From Vitellaria paradoxa (lineage: Eukaryota; Streptophyta; Magnoliopsida; Ericales; Sapotaceae): a stretch of DNA of 64,000 nt. A program made the translations under genes and the position numbers. The notes under the pieces were generated by a model. That model did no database searches. It saw only the letters and a list, made by a program, of their open reading frames with translations, and was not told where the DNA came from. Below, piece by piece: positions 21,139-31,660 of the stretch (positions within the stretch are counted from its first letter, which is position 1; each line of letters begins with the position of its first letter). Location of the stretch: contig CM034243.1 of assembly GCA_019916065.1 (NCBI GenBank), positions 26,376,147 through 26,440,146 on the forward strand, read 5' to 3'.

Positions 21139-22290
21139 CATGGCTACTGAAAAATAAGACTCGCCATCATCTGAAGCAATTTCGGGGTCCGGAGATCTTG
21201 TTTCAGGCAACAATGGTGGATCAGATGGCTTCCCTCTTCCCATTACAGGCCATAAACTAAATGGGAACAACTACCTTCAGTGGTCTCAATCCGTGAAGAT
21301 GTATATCTTCAGCAAAGGAAAAGATGAGTACCTCACTGGCAAAATCGATCCTCCAAAAGCTGAAGATCCAAAATTCAGAGTCTAGAAGATAGAAAATAAT
21401 ATGGCCATGTCTTGGTTAGTCAAGTCAATGACTAACAAGATTGGGGACAATTTCTTACTCAATGAAACAGCGCATGAAATCTGGGAAGCAGCGAAAGAAT
21501 TTTACTTAAGCAGGGAAAATATTTCGGTAATTTTCAAAATTGAAACTACTCTTCAGGATCTCCGTCAAGGTGATTTTTTTGTCACTCAATACTACAATCT
21601 CCTCTCTTGGCACTGGCAACAACTACACGCATTCGAAGAACATCAATGGGGATGTGTAGGTGATGCGAAGAAGTTTAGAGAAATCATTGAAAAGAAAAGG
21701 ATATTTAAGTTACTAATGGGACTTAACAAGAACATAGATGAAGTTCAAGAATGAGTCCTAGGAACTAAACCTTTACCAAGCATCTAAGATGTATTTTTTG
21801 AAGTCCGCCTAGAAGAAAGCAGAAAGAAAGCAATGCTGGGAGAATCTCCTATTGGTCTAGTTGCTGAGAATGGCAACTCTGCCCTAGCTGCTCAAGGAAT
21901 TCATACTAGCAATGATTATCGGCAAAAGAAGGGGAGACCTTGGTGTGATCGTTGCCGGTACCTACTCGAAACTTCATGGCAAACCTGCAGATTGGAAGCC
22001 CTTAAAACCAACTCCTGACAAAGAAAGCCCAGGAAATCATGTTACAACTAATGAAAAATCTAAACCAATCAAATCCTGTCCATTTAGCGAGGAACAACTT
22101 GAAATCTTGCAAAAGATGTTGTCTCAACAGAATCTTGCCCACGGCATTGTCGAAACAAGTGCCTTAGCACACAAAGGTTATTCCTTAAGAGCTTTTACTG
22201 CAGAATCAGAAAAAACTAGTCTGTGGATTGTGGATATGGGTACATCCTATCGCATGACAGTTGATGTAACCCTCTGAGGACCATCTAAAA
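21139..22290 (+). pseudogene. Copia C gag and start of protease, broken
   Basis: HKLNGNNYLQWSQSVKMYI and the DPKFRV..IENNMAMSWLVKSM block are the gag signature. HEIWEAAKEFY, KIETTLQDLRQGDFFVTQYYN and FKLLMGLNKNIDEV follow in one long frame (21401-21754). A degraded zinc knuckle (about 21930-21990) and CPFSEEQLEILQKML lead to WIVDMGTSYRMT, where the protease D(S/T)G has become DMG. There is a stop after the FRV codon and a frameshift near 21900-21960. Confidence 0.85.
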
Positions 22291-25051
22291 TAAAAAAATG
22301 TTACTGGAACTAGGCGGTTTGTTTCGTTTGTAAATGATCACACTAGGATTACATGAGTGTTTCTCATGAAAGAAAAATCTAAAGTTGGTTATATTTTCCG
22401 AAAATTCAATACTATGGTTCAAACCTAATTCCAAACAAAAATACAGGTATTGAAAACCGATAGTGGCAAGGAATATTTTGTGACTTTCCTAAGTGATTAT
22501 CTTACAGATCAGGGCATTTTTCATCAAGGTTCATGTGTCAATACCCCTCAACAAAATGGGATTGCAGAAAGGAAAAATAGACACTTGCTTGAAATTGCCA
22601 GGTCTCTCATGTTCACCACCCATATTCCTCAATTTTTCTAGGGAGAGGCAGTATTAACAGCAATTTACCTAATCAACAGGATGCCCTCTGGGTCTTAAAT
22701 CTCCAGACTCCTTACCAAGTTCTCAGTCACTTATTTCCTAACACTCATATCTTGTCCACTATTCTTATGAAAGTCTTTGGTTGTTCTACGCTTGTTTACA
22801 TCCATGCTCAACATCGGAGTAAACTTGATCCCAAAACCCTCAAATGCATTTTGTTGGATACTCTTCTAATCAAAAAGGGTATAAATGTTACTCTCTTATC
22901 ACCTGAAGGTTCTACAACTCTATGAATGTCACATTCTTTGAGCAATAGCCTTATTACCCCAAACCTAACATTCAAGGGGAGAAATTCACGCAAGAATATC
23001 AAGTTTGGGGTATTGGTGCCCTGGACCCCTCTTGTGACCAAAATTCTGCTACTTCTCCTCCTATTGAAACTTTACAGCCTCAGCCTCCTCAAACAGATCC
23101 AATCCAATCTAATCATAATCCTACCCCAACCTCTTACACTCATTCTACACTTGAGCTTCAATCAAATCCCAAAACACCTCAACAATCCATTCCCACATGG
23201 CCTACAACAACCAGTGAGTTATGTGTCTATATTAGGAGAAACAAAACTCAAGGAAAGAGAGAAACTCAGCTACCCAATCAAGGCCATGCATCTAACCAAA
23301 ATTTGGGATCCCAAAATTCACCAAGTAACACTAATCCGTACTCTACTCCTAGTGGCCATCTCGGTAATGAACTTGATGATAGACCTATTGCCTTGAGAAA
23401 AGGCATAAGGTTCTGTGCTAATCATCCCATTTGTAATTTTGTCTCCTATGGAGGATTGTCACCAAGTCATCAGGCTTTTATTAGCAACCTTGACAAGATG
23501 CGGGTTTTGAGTTCGATTCATGAAGCTCTTGGTATACCAAAATGGAAGGCGGGTATTTGGGAAGAAATTTGTGCTCTTGAAAGGAATGAAACTTGGGTGA
23601 TATCAGAACTTCCATTAGGGAAGTGTCTTGTGGGTTGTAAATGGATCTTCACTATTAAACATAATGCAGATGGGAGTGTGAATTGATTCAAAGCCCGTCT
23701 TGTTGCTAAGGGTTTTACTCAGTCTTACGGGATTGATTACCAGGAGACGTTTGTTCCTGTAGCCAAGCTCGATACAGTTCAAGTGTTGCTCTCATTGGCT
23801 TCTAATCTAGATTGGCCTCTCTATCAATTAAATGTAAAAAATGCTTTCCTCAATGGGGACCTAGAAGAAGAAGTTTACATGGAGATACGTCCTGGTTTTG
23901 ATACTCCAGCCACCATCAACAAAGTTTGCAAACTCAAGAAATATCTGTATGGGCTCAAAAAGTCACGAAGAGCATGGTTTAATAGATCCACTAAGGCTAT
24001 AAAAAAGTTTGGGTATGATCAATGTCAGACTGACCACACCATGTTCATCAAGCATTCATCCTCAAGAAAAAGGGTAATACTTATTGTCTATGTTGACAAC
24101 ATAAATCTAATAGGAGATCATGAAGAAGAAATACTCAAACTGAAGGGTTTCTTACAAAGAATTCGAGATAAAAGATTTGGACAATCTCAAGTATTTTCTT
24201 GGCATTGAAGTAGCTCGATCAAGAAAAGGTATATCAGTCTCTCAGCGAAAGTATGTGATAGATCTTTTGAAGGAAACTGGGATGCTTGGATGCAAACCTG
24301 CTGACACTTGTATGGATTCTATAATAAAACTGGGAAATAAGAACAGCAATGCACCATTTGACAAAGGGAGGTATCAAAGACTTATTGGAAAATTGATTTA
24401 CCTTGCTCGTATCAAACTTGATATTAGTTTTGCTATGAGTGTAGTTACTTAATTCATGAATAATCCTACAAAGGAACATATGAGGGCTGTATATAGAATT
24501 CTAAGCTATTTAAAAATGACACCTAGACTAGGATTATTCTTCAAAAAGACAAGTAGGGAAATCAAAATTTTCACTGATGCAGATTGGGTTGGGTCTATAA
24601 TTGACAGAAGATTAGCTTTAGGATATTACACTTACATTTGGAGAAATTTAGTTACTTGGCACAGCAAAAAACAATCCGTGGTGTCTAGAAGCAGCGCAAA
24701 AACAGAATTTAGAGCCCTTATCCATGGCATTTGTGAGGGAATATGGTTAAAATTGTACCCAGGGAACTAAGAGTGCTAGTTACTGAGCCTATGAAAACAT
24801 TCTGTGATAATAAGTTTGCCATCAGTATAGCCAACAATCCAGTTCATCATGATAGAACAAAGCATGTGAAGATTGATAGATATTTTGTCAAAGAGATGAT
24901 GAAGACTGACATAATATAATATCCCTGTTGTATGTTCCAACCACTTAATAGATTGCAGACCTCCTCACCAAGGCCATGCCAAGGAAAACATATGATGAAC
25001 TCAACTCCAAGCTAGGATTGCTCAACACCTACGATCTAGCTTGAGGGGGAG
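22290..25051 (+). pseudogene. Copia C integrase, RT and RNase H, broken
   Basis: Right after the protease the sequence jumps into RRFVSFVNDHTRIT, so the GAG-pre-integrase and the first part of the integrase are deleted. The later D (LKTDSGKEYF) and the E (NGIAERKNRHLLEIARSL) remain. RT blocks: EALGIPKWKAGIWEE, VGCKWIFTIKHNADGS, LYQLNVKNAFLNGDLEEEVYME and LIVYVDNINLIGD, where YVDD has become YVDN. RNase H: FTDADWVGSI and the SVVSRSSAKTEFRAL and TKHVKIDRYFVKEMM blocks. Frameshifts lie near 24170 and 24765. Confidence 0.88.
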
Positions 25052-25336
25052 TGTGAAATGCCATGATTTGTGTCCTAGTTTCTAGAGATATACAGTTGTA
25101 AATTAGCGGTGATTTGTTTCCTAGAATAAAGGGATAGGGTATTGTTGGAAAATGTATGTGTATGTGGTTATTTCAGCGCATTAATGTAGATTCATGTGCA
25201 TGTATCTAGGGATAATGTATCTATGTCTGGGTAATCTGAATAGTCCTTATTGTATGATTATAAATACCAACCATTAACAACCCAATTGGGTGTGCAGTCA
25301 TTCAAAAACTATCTTCTCTTCTTTTTCCACAATTTA

Positions 25337-26028
25337 CTTCTCCAATTATAATTTTTTGTTGGTTTTTCTCTTTGGTTCTTCCTATTCTTTTGCTCTCTAC
25401 CACAATTAACTATTAGAGATTCCAAAATGAAACATTACCATTCATTATTCTCATCTTTTTAGTTATGTTGGCTCACAAACGCTAGTCCTGTTCCAGATTA
25501 GTAATATTGTTCTTTTCATTAACTAACAGAGTAATAATTTTTTTTGAGGTATCTGAACAGTTCTCCCTACTGTTAAGAGATTTGTATCTGTTGCAAATGT
25601 TGTTAATGGTAGTTTAAGCTCTTACAGAAAGTCTAACTGAAGCTTTTTGGGAAGGCTGTCAATGATTTGCATATTGCATGAGATTCATCAGTCAGGACGT
25701 TGTGAAATTGGCTTTTGCAAAAATTTCTGATGTCCACTAATCATCCATGTTTCAGAAAATGGTTTGGAAAGTGAAAAATTAAAATAGATGTAATCCAAGG
25801 TCATAGATAATCTTAACATCCATGAATCTAAAATGTTCAACTCATGCATGTGTAGGCTCACGAGTTAGCAAAAGTCTGCACACTTGCTCATGTTTGCATA
25901 TGATCTTCCTGTTGTTCTATAAGGAACATATTTATTTCAACGTTCTTTATACTCCGTATTAGAAATGTGTTCCAAATCATCTTTTCTCAATAATTAAATC
26001 TTACCTTCTAACTTTTTACTTTCATCAG
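25337..26028. other. end of the giant ZIFL intron
   Basis: About 0.7 kb of AT-rich intron. The branch-to-acceptor part is typical, with a pyrimidine-rich stretch and TTTCATCAG acceptor at 26020-26028. Nothing else recognised. Confidence 0.6.
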
Positions 26029-26073
26029 GTGTCCATAGTTACTGGTCTGTTTCTACTGCAGAACAGAGCTGTG
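26029..26073 (+). CDS. ZIFL: ZIFL transporter, third visible exon
   Basis: A 15-codon exon, VSIVTGLFLLQNRAV, between an AG acceptor and the donor GTAAAA. In ZIFL proteins the motif (T)GLF.LQN.AV is conserved at the end of the tenth membrane span, directly before the DQ.QRGAANG loop. It joins in phase 0 to SILS at 6601 across 19.4 kb and to DQDQ at 26206 across 132 bp. Its correct frame and sequence show that the intron with all its transposons is, or was until recently, spliced out. Confidence 0.92.
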
Positions 26074-26205
26074 GTAAAATTTGTTCTCTCAGTGCTAGTC
26101 GGTAGTTTTCACTTCAAATTATTCTTCCTTTTTGGTGTGTTGAATTATAACTTTTTTCAACGTAATTTCTTTTATTTTTGTTTTCACCTGATATGGTGAT
26201 AATAG

Positions 26206-26294
26206 GATCAAGACCAAAGAGGAGCTGCAAATGGCCTAGCTATGACTATAATGTCAATTTTTAAAGCTGCTGGTCCAGCTGGTGGAGGAGCACT
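26206..26294 (+). CDS. ZIFL: ZIFL transporter, fourth visible exon
   Basis: It encodes [19 protein letters not shown] followed by [10 protein letters not shown] and two bases of a split Leu codon; donor GTGAGT at 26295. This is the most recognisable ZIFL block (family DQ.QRGAANGI.MT.MSLFKA.GPA.GGA.FSWAQ.RQ.AAFLPG). It corresponds to the cytosolic loop and the eleventh span of this 12-span antiporter family. Confidence 0.95.
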
Positions 26295-26633
26295 GTGAGT
26301 GCCTACTTAATTTTATTAAACTTTGATCCAGTGGCTGCATAAATAAAGCCTTTTATTTGTGACTAATTAAAGTCATTTTCTTGCACTAAGTAAGGCCATT
26401 TTTAGTGGGTATATCACACAAGGGAGACATCTGCTGAAATTTGCATTCCCTATTCTTTTTTCTTCTACATATTTTTTTAATTGAAGCTGAACGTATGGAA
26501 CAAGTCTGTTGGTTGAACATATGTAAGAAGCATCCAGGGTCTTGGCACAAATTCAAATAAAAATGAGGGTCAAATGCATTTTACCTGGTTAGGGTGAATC
26601 TCAGAATCATGGTTGTCCAATTTGTGACACTAA

Positions 26634-26779
26634 GGGGGTGTTTGGTTTACCAAAATCTACCAGAACCTATTAACTTTTACCAACTTTTTTCAATTTCCTC
26701 CAATCAAATTTCCCAACATATCACTTTTACCTCAAGTTTTTGTACTTTTTTTGTACTTGTTTGCCATCCAAACACCATC
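26634..26779. mobile_element. PIF/Harbinger-type MITE
   Basis: 146 bp with inverted ends GGGGGTGTTTGG and CCAAACACCATC, flanked by TAA (26631-26633) and TAA (26780-26782), as expected for PIF/Harbinger (Tourist-like). No coding capacity. It sits in the 1,143-bp ZIFL intron 26295-27437. Confidence 0.75.
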
Positions 26780-27437
26780 TAAATCCTCTTTCAAGATAAA
26801 CCAAATTGCAAACATTACTTTTTCCGTCAAATTTACTACACGTAATAGAATGTCTAAATTATCCTTCTTGAATTTTTTAGACTTCTCGACCTTTTTTACT
26901 TCTTTTCCCACAGTATCACCCACTAAAAGAAGTGTTATTCAAAATGGTTATCAGCACTTCAGGTGGTGGTGTTGTATTATAGTGGTTTAGAATAAAAAAT
27001 TATAGCTAGTAAATTAGAAACCCATGCATGTGCGTGTGTGTAGACAGATAGAGACGTCAAGGAGGGGTTGGAGGTGGTAATTGGAGGTTTCAGGGATGTG
27101 GTTTATTATACACAAATGTAAATGCAGAAAGTGTGAGATGAGGACTTACCATCTTGATTGAATTACATAGCCATTTCACCTAAAGGATGGGTGGCAGGAT
27201 AGTGGGAGTAGAGATGGGTGGATCGGCTGCATGTATGTTGTGCAACAACATAAGCAGATCATAAAACAAATTGGTATATTTTTTGCCCCCTTCACGTTGT
27301 GTACTCGGCCTACATTTACTCCATAGTTAGTGAGATTAAAAATTTTTGGTTTATCAATTAGCACTTGTTTAGATTTTTATTGATTGGTCTCATGAATATT
27401 TTGTTTTTTTTTTTAATTTTTGGGTTGTTTTATGCAG

Positions 27438-27481
27438 CTTTTCCTGGGGAGAACAGCGTCAGGGTGCTGCCTTTCTTCCAG
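27438..27481 (+). CDS. ZIFL: ZIFL transporter, fifth visible exon
   Basis: A 44-bp exon after the acceptor TGCAG (27433-27437). It completes the split Leu and encodes FSWGEQRQGAAFLP plus one base of a split Gly; the donor is GTTACA, a weak but GT-type site. The family sequence here is FSWAQKRQ.AAFLPG. The following intron (27482-33563) is 6,082 bp and holds an antisense Copia and two smaller elements. Confidence 0.92.
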
Positions 27482-27844
27482 GTTACAACTCTTCACTAAA
27501 TTTATTTTTAGATTCTGAGTTGGCTACTCTGTGGCATACTCTCTATGTGACCGTGGATCACACCCATTCCTTTAAGTATTTCCTTTCATTTTATGGGTTT
27601 AAGAAAGAAAACAGACGTGTTGACCCTCACTTGGATGACTATAAGTGGCTGTTTTGAACAACTTGTCCATTTGTCCTATCGATTTCTGTGTCTTTTGTCC
27701 AAATAATCATGTTTCAACAGGATGTTGCCTATAGTTTCGATTTTCTTGTGAAAATGCAATAGCTGAGTTAATTTATCCAAAACCATTTCTGGTCTTCTTT
27801 TAAGGAAGGCTTGTAGCATGGGCCGGGTCTACCAATATGGGGCT
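27482..27844. other. ZIFL intron, no gene
   Basis: Intronic DNA between the donor at 27482 and the first LTR of Copia E. No coding or repeat signal was seen. Confidence 0.5.
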
Positions 27845-28255
27845 TGTTGAGATTTTAGATCTAATATGATTAAGATGAAATGCTAATGCTTTCACATTGA
27901 AACAAAAAAAGGGCATCGAACATCCACATAAATGAACATGCGAAAATTTTTAACATGGTTTGGCATAAGTCTAATCCACCAATTCAAAAATGTAAAAATG
28001 TATCATTCAGTAATTCTGAATACACAATACATAACTAGAAAATACTAAAAATATAATTGTCAAAAACTGTCAAAAAAGACTAACAATAACAGACATGTCG
28101 TTTGAATGCCCAATGGGTCGTTCGAATGGTTGACTCCAATGGCTAATTCTGGTTTTTCTGGACAATCCTGTTCGAATGCCCAATGCGCTGCTTGAACAAC
28201 CTGAATCCCAATCCTCGAGTATGAGCTGCAACTTGTTAATCTCCACCTTGGCAAA

Positions 28256-29765
28256 TACTTCGCTGCTTTGGAAACTTTATGTTTTTCTCTGTCTTCAACT
28301 AATGATTGAGGACTTCACTTTCTCAACAGTGAGAAACTTGAATCAAGTCCAAACAGCGTTTGAACTTGTCCGATGGCACCAACTTTATCACAACCCTAGC
28401 TGCATCCTCAGAAGTATACTCCTTCTCCAACATGACTTCCCTGCTAGGGAACAACTATTGAGCCTTGTCTCCTGCCTTGATGTTCGAAGAGGTAGTTGCA
28501 GCCGCTTCACCTACAACAACGTTTCCTAGTAACTTGTAGATGTTTTCCACTGCCTTGTGACCCTTTATCACCAGTATAGCCTTTTCCTCACATTCAAGCA
28601 TCCATTTCTGAACTTTGTTAAACGACAACCATTTCCATCTAACAATCCCAAGGAAATCAAATTCTTTCTCGACTCCAGAACATGCCTCACACGCATAATG
28701 GTCCTCACCACACTATCGAACATCTACATCTTCACCATTCCAATACTGGTAACATTGTTTTTTGCATTGTTACCCATAACAAAGAAATTATGGTTTATAG
28801 ATTTATTGGTGCCGATACATATTCGATTGTGGCACATACTATAGGAACAACCCAAGTCTAGAAACCATTCGCCCGAGGTGTGATCATTTACTCTTTTGAT
28901 TATCAATACATCTCATCAATGAAATTTGACCAATCCTCACCACATTCACTACGTTTGAAGACACTCCTTTTTCTTTATCATCCCACTCCCGTTTCCATTG
29001 AGGAAAATCCCATTTCATGTGTCCAAATTGATTTCACTCAAAACACTTGATATCCTTCCTTAAATTAGACTTTCTCCAATTGTTCCTTTCCATGGACTTG
29101 CCTTTCTCCTAACTATGTCCCCTATCTTGACTACAACTCGCAACTAATCCCTCACCTTGCTCTTCTTCTCCACCATGCATAACCTGTCGCTTCAACTCTT
29201 TTGACTCAAATGTAGCCTTTACGTGGTGAGTTTATCTCTTCAATACATCATGGTATCGGCAAAATGCTTACATGAGTGTGGAAGTGACCAAAAGACGTGT
29301 ATCACCTAGTCTTGTCATTGATCTTTACACCAATGTTGCTTAAATCCAATTCAACCTTGTTGTAGTAGTCCAAATGATCCTTCACCGATGTGCCTTCTTG
29401 TATTTGAAGTGTGTAAAGGTGCTTCTTCAAATACAAACAGTTTGTCAAGGACCTTTTCATAGCGACTTTCCAAAATTTCCTATGCCATATCCAAGACTGC
29501 AACTTTGTGTAGCAGTTCATCACTCAACACAAAAGAAATGTGCTGTGGGCATTATCCAATATTGCTTGTTTCTCTTCATTGGACATGTCATCGGAGACGG
29601 AGCAATTCCTCCCAAAGCCTTAGCGAGGCCTTGTTGTACTCGCAGTGCCCTCATCATGATCTTCCACATGCCAAAGTTTTTCTTTCCATCAAACTTGTCA
29701 ATCTCGAACTTCAGCATCATTATTGGAAATCCGATCTGAAAACCCTTGAATAGAAAAATGACCAA
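28256..29765 (-). pseudogene. Copia E gag and protease, broken
   Basis: On the minus strand: FEIDKFDGKKNFGMWKIMM and RALRVQQGLAKALGG at 29700-29600, then CLYLKKHLYTLQIQEGTSVK and DHLDYYNKVELDLSNIGVKI (29302-29523). This gag family typically continues to a zinc knuckle, which is eroded. SGEWFLDLGCSYSMCHNR (28724-28906) is the protease region; the usual LDSGCS has become LDLGCS, losing the D-S-G motif. Some GAG-pre-integrase residues follow towards 28500. The rest of pol is missing. Confidence 0.82.
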
Positions 29766-30080
29766 TAGCTTTTATACCAATTGTTGAGATATCTAATTTG
29801 ATCAAGATGAATTGCTAATGCACATACATTGAAACCAGAAATGGACAACGAACATCCACATAAATGAACATGTGAAGATTCTTAATGTGCTTTAGCATAA
29901 GCCTAACCCACCTATTCAGAACTGTACAAAATGTATTATTCAAGAATTTTGAACGGACAATAAATAACTGTAAGATAAGTGAATAAAACTATCAAAAAGA
30001 TTGATGATAAGAGTTGGTCGGTTCGAACGGCAAACTCTAGTGGCTGATTCTGGACATTCCTATTTGAACAACAAGTGGCC

Positions 30081-30729
30081 TATAAAGTCACCAATTATTC
30101 CCAAAACTTAACTTATTAGGAAATGGGTTCAACAATGTATATCAAGGGATTTCAAGACTCCCCCTCACGTGCAATCCCAATTTGCATGTGAGGTAGAGAC
30201 AAGCAAAACAAATCAAATAAGATGCACCAGCACAAATAAACCAACTGCGCGGTAATAAATGGGGAATAACAAGATTCGAACCTAAGACCTCCTGGAATCA
30301 AAGTTTTGATACCATGTTAACTCAAATTGTCCCAAAAGCTTAATGTGCCATTTGGTTTGTATTTCTATTGTCCATTTTCTGTTTTAGTTTTCTATTTTCT
30401 GTTTTATGTGTTTTATGTTTTGAAAATCCCAAAGCAAGGAAAATACAAAATGCATTTGGTTTGAGATTTTTAGTTTTCCGTTTTTGGGATTTTCCTTATT
30501 TTGGGTTGAAAACGCTCAAAACGACTTTCTACCATTTTGTATTTCGTGTGTAAACCCATTTTTGGTTTTGTAAAACACATTTTGAAAATACAAGTGACCA
30601 AATACATTTTGAGCTGTTTTCTTTATTTTCAAAATTGCAAAATAAAAAAATGAGCTCAAAACAAATAAACCAAATGGCACCTAAGTTATTAGGAATGAGC
30701 CCAACAATGTATATTAAACTATTTCAATA
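30081..30729 (-). mobile_element. TRIM element in the Copia E LTR, split by a MITE
   Basis: Same family as the TRIM at 9164-9475: one LTR near 30081-30155, CACGTG core and polypurine tract (minus strand CACGTGAGGGGGAGTCTTG, about 30159-30177), and a primer-binding site next to TTTGATACCATG (about 30305-30316). The second LTR, 30315-30729, is interrupted by the MITE 30344-30681. The outer LTR termini have decayed (TA and TA instead of TG and CA) and the 5-bp duplication is not recognisable. Confidence 0.82.
30344..30681. mobile_element. PIF/Harbinger-type MITE inside the TRIM LTR
   Basis: 338 bp with near-perfect inverted ends: TGTGCCATTTGGTTTGT at the left and AAACCAAATGGCACC at the right. 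They are flanked by TAA (30341-30343) and TAA (30682-30684), the target duplication expected for PIF/Harbinger. The interior repeats TTTTGGGATTTTCC-like and GAAAACG-type stretches but has no coding potential. It splits the TRIM LTR between CCAAAAGCT and AGTTATTAGG. Confidence 0.88.
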
Positions 30730-31019
30730 AGGTTATTCGAGCAGTTTGGATCCCAACCCTTAAGTATGAGCCACTACTAATAGGATTGGTCATTTGCTAA
30801 AAGATATAGGATACCTTGACCACCCATTTGTTAATCTTTCTAAAATTTTCGTACTAATGACATGACTGCAAAATTTGAATTGATGTCATCTCAAAAACTA
30901 GTGTGTATTACATTGACTTCTCAAAATGTGTTTACTTTTTTTGGCAACCTTTAAAAAGTATCAATTAGTTCCCTACCATTTGAATCCATCTAGAATGGCT
31001 GGTTGTTGTGTCATGGAAG

Positions 31020-31660
31020 TTAGGGACGAAGTTAGCATTTTATGAAAAGGTGGGGCTAAAAATTTTTCAGTAAAAAATTGACTATGATCCAAAAAAATTG
31101 ATACCTATTTAGAGCGGGAGATTTTGATGAAGAGAAAGCGCGAATCTTGCGAAGATTGAATTATATGTATAAATTTTGTTGTACTAAAAGAAAATTGATG
31201 GGAAGATGGAGTGTATAAGGGAGAATGTGAAAAGGTGATGAGATGGTAAGGGAGAGTGTACATATGGGTGTTGGATAGAGAGATTTATGGGTTTTTATTG
31301 AAGAAGAAGAAGAAGAATTTATTGCTTTTTATCATTTTTTTATGTAGGTCCCATTAGAAAAAGTTAAGTTGGTTGAGGACTTTTTATTTGTCAAAAAGGG
31401 GGCCATTGTTAAAGGATATGAGTGAGATATATGTATATAGTTGTGGGTTTCTATTGAAAAAATTAAAAAAAAAAAACAATTTATTACTTTTTATTTTATG
31501 GGAGGCCCAATGCAAGTTAAGTTGGTTGGGACCTTTCATTTGTCAAGGAGGCCATTGTTAAAGAAATATTTATTTTTTAATAAAATATAATATATATGTA
31601 TAGGTTTCTACCGAAGTTAGGGGGGCTATGGCCACCCCTTGCCCTATACCATTCTTGTCT
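31020..31660. repeat. decayed hAT-like non-autonomous element with internal repeat
   Basis: One side reads GGGACGAAGTTAGC...GGTGGGGC and the other CCGAAGTTAGGGGGGCTATGGCC, resembling end regions of the hAT family at 1123 and 33825. Inside, a block of about 90 bp is repeated directly: GTTAAGTTGGTTGAGGAC / GGGGGCCATTGTTAAAG near 31360-31415 and near 31515-31565. No clean TSD was found, so the call is tentative. Confidence 0.4.

Larger units (their letters stand above)
20800..25331 (+). mobile_element. Copia retrotransposon C
   Basis: The 5' LTR is 20800-21080 (281 bp) and the 3' LTR 25052-25331 (280 bp), about 90% identical by eye, TGTGRAAT to TTTTTCCACA. TSD ATTTA (20795-20799 and 25332-25336) is exact. 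The primer-binding site is TGGTATCAAGGC at 21081 and the polypurine tract CTTGAGGGGGAG before 25052. It is the best-preserved Copia here but is internally deleted between protease and integrase, and it has stops. It sits 3 bp past the LINE poly(A) tail, inside the giant ZIFL intron, in the orientation of the gene. A TATAAATAC box lies in each LTR. Confidence 0.95.
27845..30782 (-). mobile_element. antisense, internally deleted Copia retrotransposon E
   Basis: LTRs are 27845-28239 and 29782-30782 (the second holds a TRIM at 30081-30729). Both start TGTTGAGAT on the + strand and share AACATCCACATAAATGAACA. Read on the minus strand, a primer-binding site ATTGGTATAAAAGC (29768-29781) follows the right LTR, and the polypurine tract CCAAGGTGGAGATT (28237-28251) precedes the left one. 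The 1.5-kb interior codes only for gag and part of protease and GAG-pre-integrase; integrase, RT and RNase H are deleted. It is opposite to the ZIFL gene. The target duplication is not clear. Confidence 0.85.

Noticed and set aside
22926..23396. 156-codon open frame inside Copia C
   Set aside because: It is an out-of-frame reading of the low-complexity linker between Copia integrase and RT; the residues are L/P/S-rich with no motif, and the flanking frames carry the real domains.
28176..28529. 117-codon + strand frame in Copia E
   Set aside because: It is the reverse strand of the Copia E LTR end and GAG-pre-integrase region, which has the recognisable protein motifs on the minus strand.
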